In this document: positions 1-6,885 of the stretch, piece after piece
How positions within the stretch are numbered: position 1 is the first letter of the stretch
Layout of the letters: each line of letters starts with the position of its first letter
Assembly (NCBI RefSeq): GCF_004353505.1
Contig: NZ_SMNQ01000007.1
Location: 248,001-312,000 of the forward strand
Length of the DNA stretch: 64,000 nt
Origin: Streptomyces sp. WAC05374
GTDB taxonomy: Bacteria; Actinomycetota; Actinomycetes; Streptomycetales; Streptomycetaceae
Reading direction: 5' to 3'
The notes under the pieces: generated by a model
What the model saw: the letters and a program-made list of their open reading frames with translations, nothing else
The model's database searches: none
What the model was told of the DNA's origin: nothing
Program-made: the position numbers and the translations under genes

Positions 1-1310
1 CAGGCGTTCAGGAAGTCGATGAAGCTGTCCTCCGACGTGACGTCCTCGTCGAAGGAGGAGCGCAGCTCGGCGGCCAGCTCCGGGTCGCCGGGGTGCCGGG
101 AGGCGGCGCCGGACCTGGCGTACAGGGCGTCCAGCAGCAGCTTGCGCGCCCGGGGCCGCAGCAGGTTGACCGGCGCCGTACCGCTCAGGGCGGCGTGCCG
201 GATGCGGGCCAGCTCGTCACCCTCCAGCTCCAGGCGCCGCCCGAAGGCCACCACCCGCAGCCGCTCGGGGGCCTCCCCCAGCTCCAGGGCGCCCCGCACG
301 GCCTTGCGCAGCACCGCCCGCATGCGGGAGGAGCCCTTGACGCGGGCGACGGCCGGCTCGTCGTACGCGGTGGCCTCCACGCCGTCGACCAGGCTGCCGA
401 CCGCGCGGATCGCCACCTGGCCCTCCTCGCCCAGCGACGGCAGGACGCCCTCGGTGTAGGCGACGAGCAGCGGGGTCGGCGAGACGATCAGAATGCCGCC
501 CGCGTATCTGCGCCGGTCCTGGTAGAGCAGGTAGGCCGCGCGGTGCAGCGCCACGGCCGTCTTGCCGGTGCCGGGGCCGCCCTCGACGTACGTCACGGAG
601 GCGGCGGGCGCCCGGATGACCAGGTCCTGCTCCGCCTGGATGGAGGAGACGATGTCGCGCATGGTGTGGCTGCGGGCCTGGCCGAGGGCGGCCATCAGCG
701 CGCCGTCGCCGACCACGGCCAGGTCCTCGCCGCCGAGGCGGGCCTTCAGCTCGGGGCGCATCAGGTCGTCCTCGACGCCGAGGACCTTGCGGCCCCGGGA
801 GCGGATGACCCGGCGGCGCACCACCCGGCCGGGCTCGACCGGCGTGGAGCGGTAGAAGGGCGCGGCGGCCGGGGCGCGCCAGTCGATGACGAGCGGCGCG
901 TAGTCGGAGTCCAGGACGCCGATGCGGCCGATGTGGAGGGTCTCGCCGATGTCGGCGGTGCCGTCCGCGCGTACGGCGTCGTCGGCCGGCTCGACGGAGG
1001 TGTAGGCGCCGTCGGGGCCCTTCTTGCCGTCCTTGCCGTGGAGCAGGTCGATCCGGCCGAAGAGGAAGTCCTCGTACTCGTTGTTGAGCCGGTTGAGGTG
1101 GATACCGGCCCGGAACACCTGGGCGTCCCGCTCGGCGAGCGCGCCGGGCGTGCCGACCTGGCCGCGCTGGGCGGCGTCGTTCATCAGGAACTCCGCCTCG
1201 TGGATCTTCTCCTCGAGGCGGCGGTACACCTGATCCAGATGGTCCTGCTCGATACCGATCTCTCGGTCGCGGATCGTATCGACACCACGGTCGGCTTCCT
1301 GCGCGGCCAC
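1..1310 (-). CDS. HelD-family RNA polymerase recycling motor ATPase (3' end outside window)
   Basis: UvrD-like superfamily 1 motor that binds RNA polymerase and releases stalled complexes; HelD and HelR of actinobacteria belong here. About 436 N-terminal residues are visible and the gene runs off the left edge. The N-terminus is helical and rich in Gln and Arg, as in the HelD secondary-channel coiled coil. It is followed by a segment reading IDWRAPAAAPFYR, typical of the family, and by Walker A GGPGTGKTA near residues 243-251. The start is taken as GTG at 1310 because AAGGGGG lies about six bases upstream. It lies 60 bp downstream of the anti-sigma gene on the same strand and may be co-transcribed with it. 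HelR homologues can confer rifamycin tolerance, but no rifamycin-associated inverted repeat was recognised upstream, so HelD is the safer name. Confidence 0.85.
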   Translation of the reverse strand, partial: MAAQEADRGVDTIRDREIGIEQDHLDQVYRRLEEKIHEAEFLMNDAAQRGQVGTPGALAERDAQVFRAGIHLNRLNNEYEDFLFGRIDLLHGKDGKKGPDGAYTSVEPADDAVRADGTADIGETLHIGRIGVLDSDYAPLVIDWRAPAAAPFYRSTPVEPGRVVRRRVIRSRGRKVLGVEDDLMRPELKARLGGEDLAVVGDGALMAALGQARSHTMRDIVSSIQAEQDLVIRAPAASVTYVEGGPGTGKTAVALHRAAYLLYQDRRRYAGGILIVSPTPLLVAYTEGVLPSLGEEGQVAIRAVGSLVDGVEATAYDEPAVARVKGSSRMRAVLRKAVRGALELGEAPERLRVVAFGRRLELEGDELARIRHAALSGTAPVNLLRPRARKLLLDALYARSGAASRHPGDPELAAELRSSFDEDVTSEDSFIDFLNA

Positions 1311-1370
1311 CGAGGCCCCCTTCTGACGTGCTGGGCAGCCGTCGAGCGTACGCCACGGGAGGCCGGTGTG

Positions 1371-2186
1371 TCAGGCGGTGGCCGCGGGGACCTCCACCAG
1401 ACGCTGCCCGTCGAACGTCCGGACCTCGAAGTGATCGATGTCGTTCCGGTCCATGGCGGCCCCGCCGTGGACGTACAGCGGGTTCTTGCCGATCTCGTGC
1501 GTGCTGCCCGGGATGCCGTACCCCCACTTCGGGACGGCCCAGGAGGTGACGACCTCCTCCTCGCCGGTCTTGGACACGGCGATCAGGTTGCACTTCAGCG
1601 GGCCCTTGACGTTCTTGAGCTCCAGGACCGTGTGGGTGCCCCAGGCCTTCTTCTCCATGCCGACGGTTGCGGTGACCTTGGTCGCCGCGTCGGTGTGCCG
1701 GACCTTCTCCTCCATGTGGTGGAGGAAGGCGTCCTCTGCGGGGCTCGTCGGGTGCGGGTCGGCGGCCTGGTTGGTCCGGGCGCCGTCGTCGCCCGCGGTG
1801 GCCACGAACGCGGCCGTGGGACCGGCGACGATCAGCACGGCGGCCGCCGCGACCAGGAATCGGCTGCGGCGGCGGCGCTGGGCGCGCTTGAGCGCGACCT
1901 CGTCGACCAGTCGGTCGAGCATGGGCGCCGGTGGGGCGCCCGGAGCGCCTGGCCGCTCCGGCATGGGGAGGACCACCGGCCGGGCCGCGGGGCCCGGGGC
2001 CTCGGCGAGCATGGCCAGCATCGGTTCCATCCCGGAGAACTCCTCCAGGTGGTGGGCGCACAGGTCGCAGCCCGCCAGATGCGCCTCGAAGGCGGTGGCT
2101 TCGGCGTCGTCCAGAATGCCGAGCACGTACGCGCCGACTGTGTCGTGCACCGACTCGTTCCCCTGTGGAGCGTGGTGCGACGTCAT
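1371..2186 (-). CDS. rsuA: Zinc-binding membrane anti-sigma factor (RsuA-like)
   Basis: A 271-residue anti-sigma factor expected to hold the adjacent ECF sigma factor at the membrane. The N-terminal zinc anti-sigma motif is visible as H36-x3-C40-x2-C43 in HLAGCDLC. A Pro/Ala-rich linker follows. After a basic cluster (RRRRSR) there is one membrane segment at about 110-130 and an extracytoplasmic domain of about 140 residues that may sense the signal. The ATG overlaps the sigma stop codon by 4 bp (ATGA), so translation is probably coupled and the two proteins made in fixed ratio. By family and gene order (HelD next door) it matches the S. coelicolor sigU-rsuA locus; that name rests on remembered synteny, not alignment. 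Confidence 0.85.
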   Translation of the reverse strand: MTSHHAPQGNESVHDTVGAYVLGILDDAEATAFEAHLAGCDLCAHHLEEFSGMEPMLAMLAEAPGPAARPVVLPMPERPGAPGAPPAPMLDRLVDEVALKRAQRRRRSRFLVAAAAVLIVAGPTAAFVATAGDDGARTNQAADPHPTSPAEDAFLHHMEEKVRHTDAATKVTATVGMEKKAWGTHTVLELKNVKGPLKCNLIAVSKTGEEEVVTSWAVPKWGYGIPGSTHEIGKNPLYVHGGAAMDRNDIDHFEVRTFDGQRLVEVPAATA

Positions 2187-2776
2187 GCCGAGATCCCCCT
2201 CTCCTCCAGCGCGAGCTTCATCGAACGCAGTGCGTAGAACACGCGGGACCGGACGGTCCCGCTGGGTATGCCGAGGATCTCGGCAGCCTCGTTGACCGTA
2301 CGCCCCTTGAAATACGTCTCGACCAAGACTTCCCGGTGGGCCGGGGTCAAATCGTCGAGCGCATCAGAGAGCGTCATGAGCCACAACGCCTTGTCGATCT
2401 CGTCCTCCGCGGGCATGACCTCGAGCGGCGACGGGTCGACCTCCTGCGGCCGGGCCTGCCGGCTTCGGTGGCCGTCGATGACGATACGCCGGGCGACCGT
2501 CACCAGCCAGGGTCGGACAGAGCCGGTCGCCCGATTGAGCTGACCGGCGTTCTTCCAGGCACGGATGAGCGTCTCCTGTACGACGTCCTCGGCGCGCTGG
2601 CGGTCGCCGGCGACGAGGCGCAGTACATAGGCGAGCAGGGGCCCGGCGTGTTCACGGTAGAGGGCCCGCATCAACTCTTCGTCCGGGACGTCGGGTTGGG
2701 TGCGTGCGGGCACCGCTCGATGCCGGGCGCGATGCGTCCCCCGACGGTCATCGGCCACGGCGGCATCCTTGCGCAC
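2183..2776 (-). CDS. sigU: ECF RNA polymerase sigma factor (SigU-like)
   Basis: A 197-residue extracytoplasmic-function sigma factor. After a basic, variable N-terminus of about 30 residues, sigma region 2 runs from about 36 to 105 (LYREHAGPLLAYVLRL, then DVVQETLIRAWKNA). Region 4 runs from about 140 to 190 with the helix-turn-helix GRTVNEAAEILGIPSGTVRS. GTG at 2776 is the likely start, with GGGAGG about seven bases upstream. It is the first gene of a sigma/anti-sigma operon and overlaps the anti-sigma start by 4 bp. ECF factors of this design usually transcribe their own operon. The 110 bp upstream were inspected and I could not assign its promoter with confidence. Confidence 0.88.
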   Translation of the reverse strand: MRKDAAVADDRRGTHRARHRAVPARTQPDVPDEELMRALYREHAGPLLAYVLRLVAGDRQRAEDVVQETLIRAWKNAGQLNRATGSVRPWLVTVARRIVIDGHRSRQARPQEVDPSPLEVMPAEDEIDKALWLMTLSDALDDLTPAHREVLVETYFKGRTVNEAAEILGIPSGTVRSRVFYALRSMKLALEERGISA

Positions 2777-2886
2777 CTGGAACCTCCCGGTCGAGACCTT
2801 GATCTGACTCGTTGTCCCCCATCACTACGTGGGGCGGCGCGGATCGACTCAACGCGGGGAGATTTTTTTCGGGGAAAGTTTCACAA

Positions 2887-3432
2887 CTACCCGTGTGTGC
2901 GCGCCCGGTGACGTGCCACGCGCTCTCTGTTGCCGCACATCTCGCTGGAGCACCAGCGCCGCCGGCGCCCGCGCGATGTGTCGAGATACACAAGGCGGCA
3001 GCCCTCGCCCTCGCACTGGCGCAGCCGGGCGCGGGCGACGGGATCGGTGAGCAGGTCGACGGCGTCCCGGGCGACGACCGCGAGGAGGGCGCCGCAGTCG
3101 GGGGGTCCCGCCAGGGCCCGTACCAGGCCGCCCCGTTCGCCGCGCACGGCGCGCGGCACGGGGGGCGGGGAGGCGGCGAGCGCGTTGAGGTGGTCGAGCC
3201 GGGGGCCCGCGTACCGTCCGTCGCCGGCCATGTCGTCCCGTACCAACTGGTCGACGTCCCGCGCCAGTTCCGCGAACCGTTCCGCCCACCGCCCGTCCAC
3301 CCCGTCGAGCGGGGTCCCGGCCGGTACGAGCCCGGCGCCGACGAGCCACTGCGCGAGCCGCCCGGCGTCGGACGGGGGCTCGGCCATCAGGTCCAGACAG
3401 AGCCGCCCGGAGTGGAACCGCCATGCCACCAT
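2887..3432 (-). CDS. CGNR zinc-finger (ABATE-type) putative transcriptional regulator
   Basis: A 181-residue protein with the usual two-part layout of this family. The N-terminal ABATE-like helical domain has FHSGRLCLDLMAEPP near the start. The C-terminal CGNR zinc finger has C-x4-C (CEGEGC) and, about 25 residues later, CSSEMCGNRERVARHR. The four cysteines and the CGNR signature are intact. Members are thought to be DNA-binding regulators, often next to transporters or resistance genes; no target is obvious here. The ATG at 3432 is preferred because the family begins with a segment like WRFHSGRLCLDL. Reading upstream in frame would run through the palindromic operator region. The gene is transcribed divergently from the toxin-antitoxin pair, 94 bp apart. 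Confidence 0.8.
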   Translation of the reverse strand: MVAWRFHSGRLCLDLMAEPPSDAGRLAQWLVGAGLVPAGTPLDGVDGRWAERFAELARDVDQLVRDDMAGDGRYAGPRLDHLNALAASPPPVPRAVRGERGGLVRALAGPPDCGALLAVVARDAVDLLTDPVARARLRQCEGEGCRLVYLDTSRGRRRRWCSSEMCGNRERVARHRARTHG

Positions 3433-3507
3433 GCGCCCCAGAGTGCCCGTCCGGAGCGGCGACCGGTACCCCGCCTGCGCGATCGGGGCGCTTGCAGCAC
3501 ACCGCCC

Positions 3508-3532
3508 GTGCATGCACCATGCATGCATGGTG
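3508..3532. promoter_or_regulatory. Overlapping perfect palindromes over the antitoxin start (probable autoregulatory operator)
   Basis: Two perfect palindromes overlap here: GTGCATGCAC at 3508-3517 and CACCATGCATGCATGGTG at 3515-3532. The second contains the putative antitoxin ATG (3527-3529). Both share the core GCATGC. FitA/VapB-type antitoxins are ribbon-helix-helix proteins that bind palindromes in their own promoters, so an operator is the simplest reading. No purine-rich ribosome binding site precedes the ATG, so the transcript may be leaderless or the operator may cover the translation start. It lies between divergent genes and could also affect the CGNR gene. Confidence 0.65.
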
Positions 3533-3765
3533 GCTCTTCAGATCCGCGACGTCCGGACGAGGTGCGCGACATACTGGCCGACCGGGCCCGGCAACTCGGC
3601 CAGTCACTCCAGACCTATCTGCTGTCCCTGGTCACCGCAGAAGCGGAACGGGCGAACAACCTGGCGCTGCTGCGCGCTTTCGAGGATCGCGCCGACGGCG
3701 TCGAAACGGATATGACGGAGACCGTGGCCGAGATCGAGGCAGGCCGGGCGGGGCGCGACAATTGA
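3527..3765 (+). pseudogene. FitA/VapB-type antitoxin, reading frame broken by a 1-base deletion
   Basis: The first nine codons from ATG 3527 read MVALQIRDV, the typical N-terminal beta strand of FitA-like ribbon-helix-helix antitoxins. The expected continuation PDEVRDILADRARQLG is in the next frame. One C appears to be missing in the run at about 3553-3554 (GTCCGG where GTCCCGG would keep the frame). Downstream the second frame stays open to the TGA at 3763-3765, giving about 80 residues if repaired, with the usual toxin-binding helical tail. An alternative ATG at 3523 is in the downstream frame and would give a 13-residue unrelated start, so a shortened functional protein cannot be excluded. 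It may be a real mutation or a sequencing error in a C run. The downstream toxin start overlaps the stop. Confidence 0.7.
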
Positions 3766-4157
3766 TCGTCATCGACGCCTCCGTACTCACCGAGGCCCTG
3801 ACCGGCGACGGCACAGCAGGTAAGGCCGCCCGCGCCCGACTCATGCGAGACACCCACTGGGCGGCCCCCGAGCATCTCCTCGTCGAGACCTTTCACGCGG
3901 TGCGGGGGCGACTGCTCGAGCAGAAGATCACCCCGGAAAGGGCCGACGCGGCAGTGGCGGCCCTGTCCGACGTATCCCTGGAGACGGTCCAGGTACGGCG
4001 TCTCCTCCCGCGCATGTGGGAGCTGCGGCAGAACGTGTCGGGCCATGACGCCGCCTACCTCGCGGCGGCAGAGGCCTTCGGCTGTCCACTGATCACCGGA
4101 GACGCGCGTCTCAGCCGCTGCGGGTCCGCCAGGTGCGCCATCGAGGTCATCGGCTGA
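3762..4157 (+). CDS. vapC: PIN-domain toxin RNase (VapC/FitB-type)
   Basis: A 131-residue PIN-domain ribonuclease. All four acidic metal ligands expected of an active toxin are present: D5 (VIDAS), E42 (LLVETFHAV), D96 (SGHDAAYLAAAE) and D114 (ITGDARL). The start is TTG at 3762, which overlaps the antitoxin TGA (TTGA), a normal coupling arrangement. Toxins of this type cleave tRNA or rRNA to slow growth and are neutralised by the upstream antitoxin. The toxin reads intact while the antitoxin frame is broken, so either the toxin is not translated (coupling lost), a second antitoxin exists elsewhere, or the frameshift is an artefact. The substrate cannot be told from the sequence. Confidence 0.82.
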   Translation: MIVIDASVLTEALTGDGTAGKAARARLMRDTHWAAPEHLLVETFHAVRGRLLEQKITPERADAAVAALSDVSLETVQVRRLLPRMWELRQNVSGHDAAYLAAAEAFGCPLITGDARLSRCGSARCAIEVIG

Positions 4158-4188
4158 CGCACCGCCGGCATCCCTTCCCGCCCCTTCC

Positions 4189-5379
4189 CTACGCGTCCGC
4201 GTACTTGGCGTCCGCGCCCGGGTCCAGGGCGAGGCGGTAGCCGCGCTTGACGACCGTCTGGATCAGCTTGGGCGCGCCCAGGGCCGAGCGGAGGCGGGCC
4301 ATCGCGGTCTCCACGGCGTGCTCGTCGCGCCCGGCACCGGGGAGGGCGCGCAGCAGGTCGGCGCGGGAGACGACCCAGCCGGGGCGGCGGGCCAGCGTGT
4401 GGAGCAGCGACATCCCGGCGGGCGGCACCGGGCGCAGGTCGCCGTCGACCAGCACGGCGTGGCCCCGGATCTCGATGCGGCGGCCGGCGACCGGCAGGGT
4501 GCGGGCCCGGGCGGGCAGCTCCTGGCACAGGAGCTGGACGAGCGGGCCGAGCCGGAAGCGGGCGGGCTGGACGGTGTCGATGCCGTGCGCCTGGAGCGGC
4601 AGGGCGGTGACCGGCCCGACGCAGGCGGCCAGCACGTCGTGGCGCAGCGCGTCGAGCAGCTCGGGCAGCAGGCCCCGGTCCTGGGCGCGGGCCAGGAGCG
4701 ACGCGCCCGCCGGCGCGCTGGTGAAGGTGACCGCGTCCAGCGACCGGGAGACGGTGGCGTCGATGAGCCGGTCCAGGGGCGCCAGGTCCTCGGGCGGCAT
4801 CCACCGGTAGACGGGGACGACCACCACGTCGGCGCCCGCGTCGCGCAGCGCCTCCACGAAGCCGGGCAGCGGCTCGCCGTGGAGCTGGAGCGCGATGCGG
4901 CGGCCGGCCACGTCCTGGCCGAGGAGCCGGTCGAGGACCTCGGCCATGGAGTCGGAGGCGGGCGACCACTCCTCGGTGAGCCCGGCCGCGCGCACCGCGC
5001 CCTTGACCTTGGGGCCGCGGGCGAGGACCTGCGCGTCGCGCATCCGGTCGAGGAGCTCCTCGCCGTACCCCCAGCCGTCGGCCGCCTCCAGCCAGCCCCG
5101 GAAGCCGATCGCGGTCGTGGCGACCACGATGTCCGGGGCCCGGCCGATGAGGGCCTTGGTGGCGTCGAGGAGCTCGGCGTCGTCGGCGAGCGGCACGATC
5201 CGCAGCGCCGGGGCGTGCTGGACCGCCGCGCCCCGGCGCTCCAGCAGCGCGCCCAGTTCGTCCGCGCGGCGGGCCGCGGTGACGCCGACGGTGAACCCGG
5301 CCAGCGGGCCGTGGGAACCATGCTCGTGCTCGTGCATGGCATCAGAGACTGGCAAGCATCCGTGTCGGTCGCGGTTCAC
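4189..5379 (-). CDS. nnaR: NnaR: uroporphyrinogen-III synthase-like transcriptional regulator of nitrate/nitrite assimilation
   Basis: Two-domain protein of about 396 residues. Residues from about 25 to 285 form a HemD-like uroporphyrinogen-III synthase fold (GPLAGFTVGVTAARRADELG, later TFTSAPAGASLLAR). The last about 100 residues form an OmpR-type winged helix (PAGMSLLHTLARRPGWVVSR, ending QTVVKRGYRLAL). This architecture next to narK is that of NnaR, a GlnR partner in S. coelicolor. The GTG at 5379 is chosen because a strong GGGGGGG precedes it; ATG at 5337 is an alternative without a visible binding site. It follows narK by 32 bp on the same strand and is probably co-transcribed with it. 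Whether it keeps any synthase activity is unknown; its context argues for regulation. Confidence 0.85.
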   Translation of the reverse strand: MNRDRHGCLPVSDAMHEHEHGSHGPLAGFTVGVTAARRADELGALLERRGAAVQHAPALRIVPLADDAELLDATKALIGRAPDIVVATTAIGFRGWLEAADGWGYGEELLDRMRDAQVLARGPKVKGAVRAAGLTEEWSPASDSMAEVLDRLLGQDVAGRRIALQLHGEPLPGFVEALRDAGADVVVVPVYRWMPPEDLAPLDRLIDATVSRSLDAVTFTSAPAGASLLARAQDRGLLPELLDALRHDVLAACVGPVTALPLQAHGIDTVQPARFRLGPLVQLLCQELPARARTLPVAGRRIEIRGHAVLVDGDLRPVPPAGMSLLHTLARRPGWVVSRADLLRALPGAGRDEHAVETAMARLRSALGAPKLIQTVVKRGYRLALDPGADAKYADA

Positions 5380-5411
5380 CGGTATTTCCCCCCCGTTACG
5401 GCCGGGCGCCT

Positions 5412-6743
5412 TCACACCTCGGAGTAGCTGAGCTGCCGCTTGGCGGGGACCTCCACCGGGCGGCGAAGGTATACCGCCCACGTGACCGTCAGGCACGCCC
5501 CGTAGAAGAGGAGGAAGGCGACGAAGGCGGCGGTGCCGGTGCCGGCGGTCTGGAAGGACTGCCGGAACGCCAGGTTGATGGCGAGCCCGCCGACGGCACC
5601 GACGGCGCCGATCAGGCCGATCGCGGCGCCCGAGAGCCGCCGGCCGTACGCCTCGGCCTCTTCGCCCTCCAGCCCCGCGGCGTGCGCCTTGGCCTGGAAG
5701 ATGGCGGGGATCATCTTGAACGTGGAGCCGTTGCCGAGCCCGCTGAGGATGAACAGGGCGATGAAGCCGACGAGGAACACGGCGAGCGACTCGGTCACGG
5801 AGGCGTAGACGACCACGCCGGTCGCGGCGGCCATGGCGAGGAACGTCCACAGCGTGATGCGGGCGCCGCCGTGCCGGTCGGCGAGCGAGCCGCCGAGCGG
5901 CCGGATCAGGGAGCCGAGCAGCGGGCCGATGAAGGTGAGCGAGGCGGCCTGGAGCGGCGTACGGCCGAACTCGGTCTGGAGGACCAGTCCGAAGGCGAAG
6001 CTGTAGCCGATGAACGAGCCGAAGGTGCCGATGTAGAGGAACGCCATGATCCAGGTGTGGGCGTCCTTGACGGCCTCCTTGACGGCGCCGGTGTCGTTCT
6101 TCACGGGCGCCAGGTTGTCCATGTACAGCGCGGCGCACACGGCGGCGACGACGATGAGCGGGATGTAGATCCCGAGCACCACCCGCGGCTGGGCCGCGCC
6201 CGCCGTACCGATGACGAGCAGGCCGACGAGCTGGACGACGGGTACGCCGATGTTGCCGCCGCCCGCGTTGAGGCCGAGGGCCCAGCCCTTCTTGTGGAGC
6301 GGGAAGAAGGCGTTGATGTTCGTCATCGAGGAGGCGAAGTTACCGCCGCCGACGCCGGTGAGCGCGGCGACCAGCAGGAAGGTCGTGTACGACGTGCCCG
6401 GCTCCATCACGGCGTACGCGGCCCCCGTGGGCAGCAGGAGCAGCAGCGCGCTGAAGATGGTCCAGTTGCGGCCGCCGAAGCGGGCGACGGCGAAGGTGTA
6501 CGGGACCCGGATCACGGCCCCGACCAGCGTCGCGACCGCGATGAGGAAGAACTTGCCGGCCGGGTCGATCCCGTACTCCGGCCCCATGAACAGGACCATC
6601 ACGGACCACAGGGTCCAGATGGAGAAGCCGATGTGCTCGGAGAGGACGGAGAAGAGCAGGTTGCGCTTCGCGATCCGCTCCCCCTTCTCCCGCCAGAAGG
6701 TCTCGTCCTCGGGTTCCCAGTGCTCGATCCACCTGCCGCTCAT
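5412..6743 (-). CDS. narK: Nitrate/nitrite transporter NarK (MFS)
   Basis: A 443-residue, 12-helix major facilitator of the nitrate/nitrite porter family. The nitrate signatures are clear: TGVGGGNFASSMTNINAFFP near 145-165 with GLNAGGGNIGVP just after, and the second-half counterpart GLGNGSTFKMIPAIFQ. It imports nitrate or exchanges nitrate and nitrite across the cytoplasmic membrane. ATG 6743 has GGAGG seven bases upstream. It is the first gene of narK-nnaR, and a long inverted repeat with GlnR-type half sites is centred about 82 bp upstream. No nitrate reductase is in the window, so the electron-transfer partner lies elsewhere. Confidence 0.93.
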   Translation of the reverse strand: MSGRWIEHWEPEDETFWREKGERIAKRNLLFSVLSEHIGFSIWTLWSVMVLFMGPEYGIDPAGKFFLIAVATLVGAVIRVPYTFAVARFGGRNWTIFSALLLLLPTGAAYAVMEPGTSYTTFLLVAALTGVGGGNFASSMTNINAFFPLHKKGWALGLNAGGGNIGVPVVQLVGLLVIGTAGAAQPRVVLGIYIPLIVVAAVCAALYMDNLAPVKNDTGAVKEAVKDAHTWIMAFLYIGTFGSFIGYSFAFGLVLQTEFGRTPLQAASLTFIGPLLGSLIRPLGGSLADRHGGARITLWTFLAMAAATGVVVYASVTESLAVFLVGFIALFILSGLGNGSTFKMIPAIFQAKAHAAGLEGEEAEAYGRRLSGAAIGLIGAVGAVGGLAINLAFRQSFQTAGTGTAAFVAFLLFYGACLTVTWAVYLRRPVEVPAKRQLSYSEV

Positions 6744-6806
6744 CGCGTACCTCCACTGCTGCTGTCAGACCCTGAATCCCGTCAGGACCGACGCTAGGGA
6801 GGATGC

Positions 6807-6843
6807 GTTTCAGCCCGGTCATATGACGTGACCGGGCTGAAAC
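6807..6843. promoter_or_regulatory. Inverted GlnR-like binding element upstream of narK (15-bp arms)
   Basis: A perfect 15-bp inverted repeat: arm GTTTCAGCCCGGTCA at 6807-6821, seven-base centre, and the matching arm TGACCGGGCTGAAAC at 6829-6843. The right half, extended by one base, reads GTGAC-n6-GAAAC, the GlnR a/b half-site pair. The left half is ATGAC-n6-GAAAC on the other strand, so two GlnR-type sites face each other. Its centre is about 82 bp upstream of the narK start, and the next gene upstream ends at 6886. No run of T follows on either strand, so a pure terminator role is less likely. The element could still end transcription of the mat operon. GlnR control of narK is known in Streptomyces; this particular geometry is my inference. 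Confidence 0.65.
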
Positions 6844-6885
6844 CTTGCTCTCACGCGGCGCGCGGGCGGACTGTGAGCGCCGTGC

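Noticed and set aside
1311..1370. Rifamycin-associated element upstream of the HelD-like gene
   Set aside because: No matching inverted repeat was seen in the short gap, so HelR-type rifamycin induction is not supported.
3523..3765. Antitoxin starting at ATG 3523 as a normal gene
   Set aside because: That start gives MHGGSSDPRR, which lacks the conserved beta-strand MVALQIRDV found in the neighbouring frame, so a frameshift explains the region better. It remains a possible rescue start.
6807..6843. Simple intrinsic terminator of the mat operon
   Set aside because: The hairpin is strong but no T run follows, and its arms match GlnR half-site spacing upstream of narK. A regulatory site is the better first reading, although a double role is possible.
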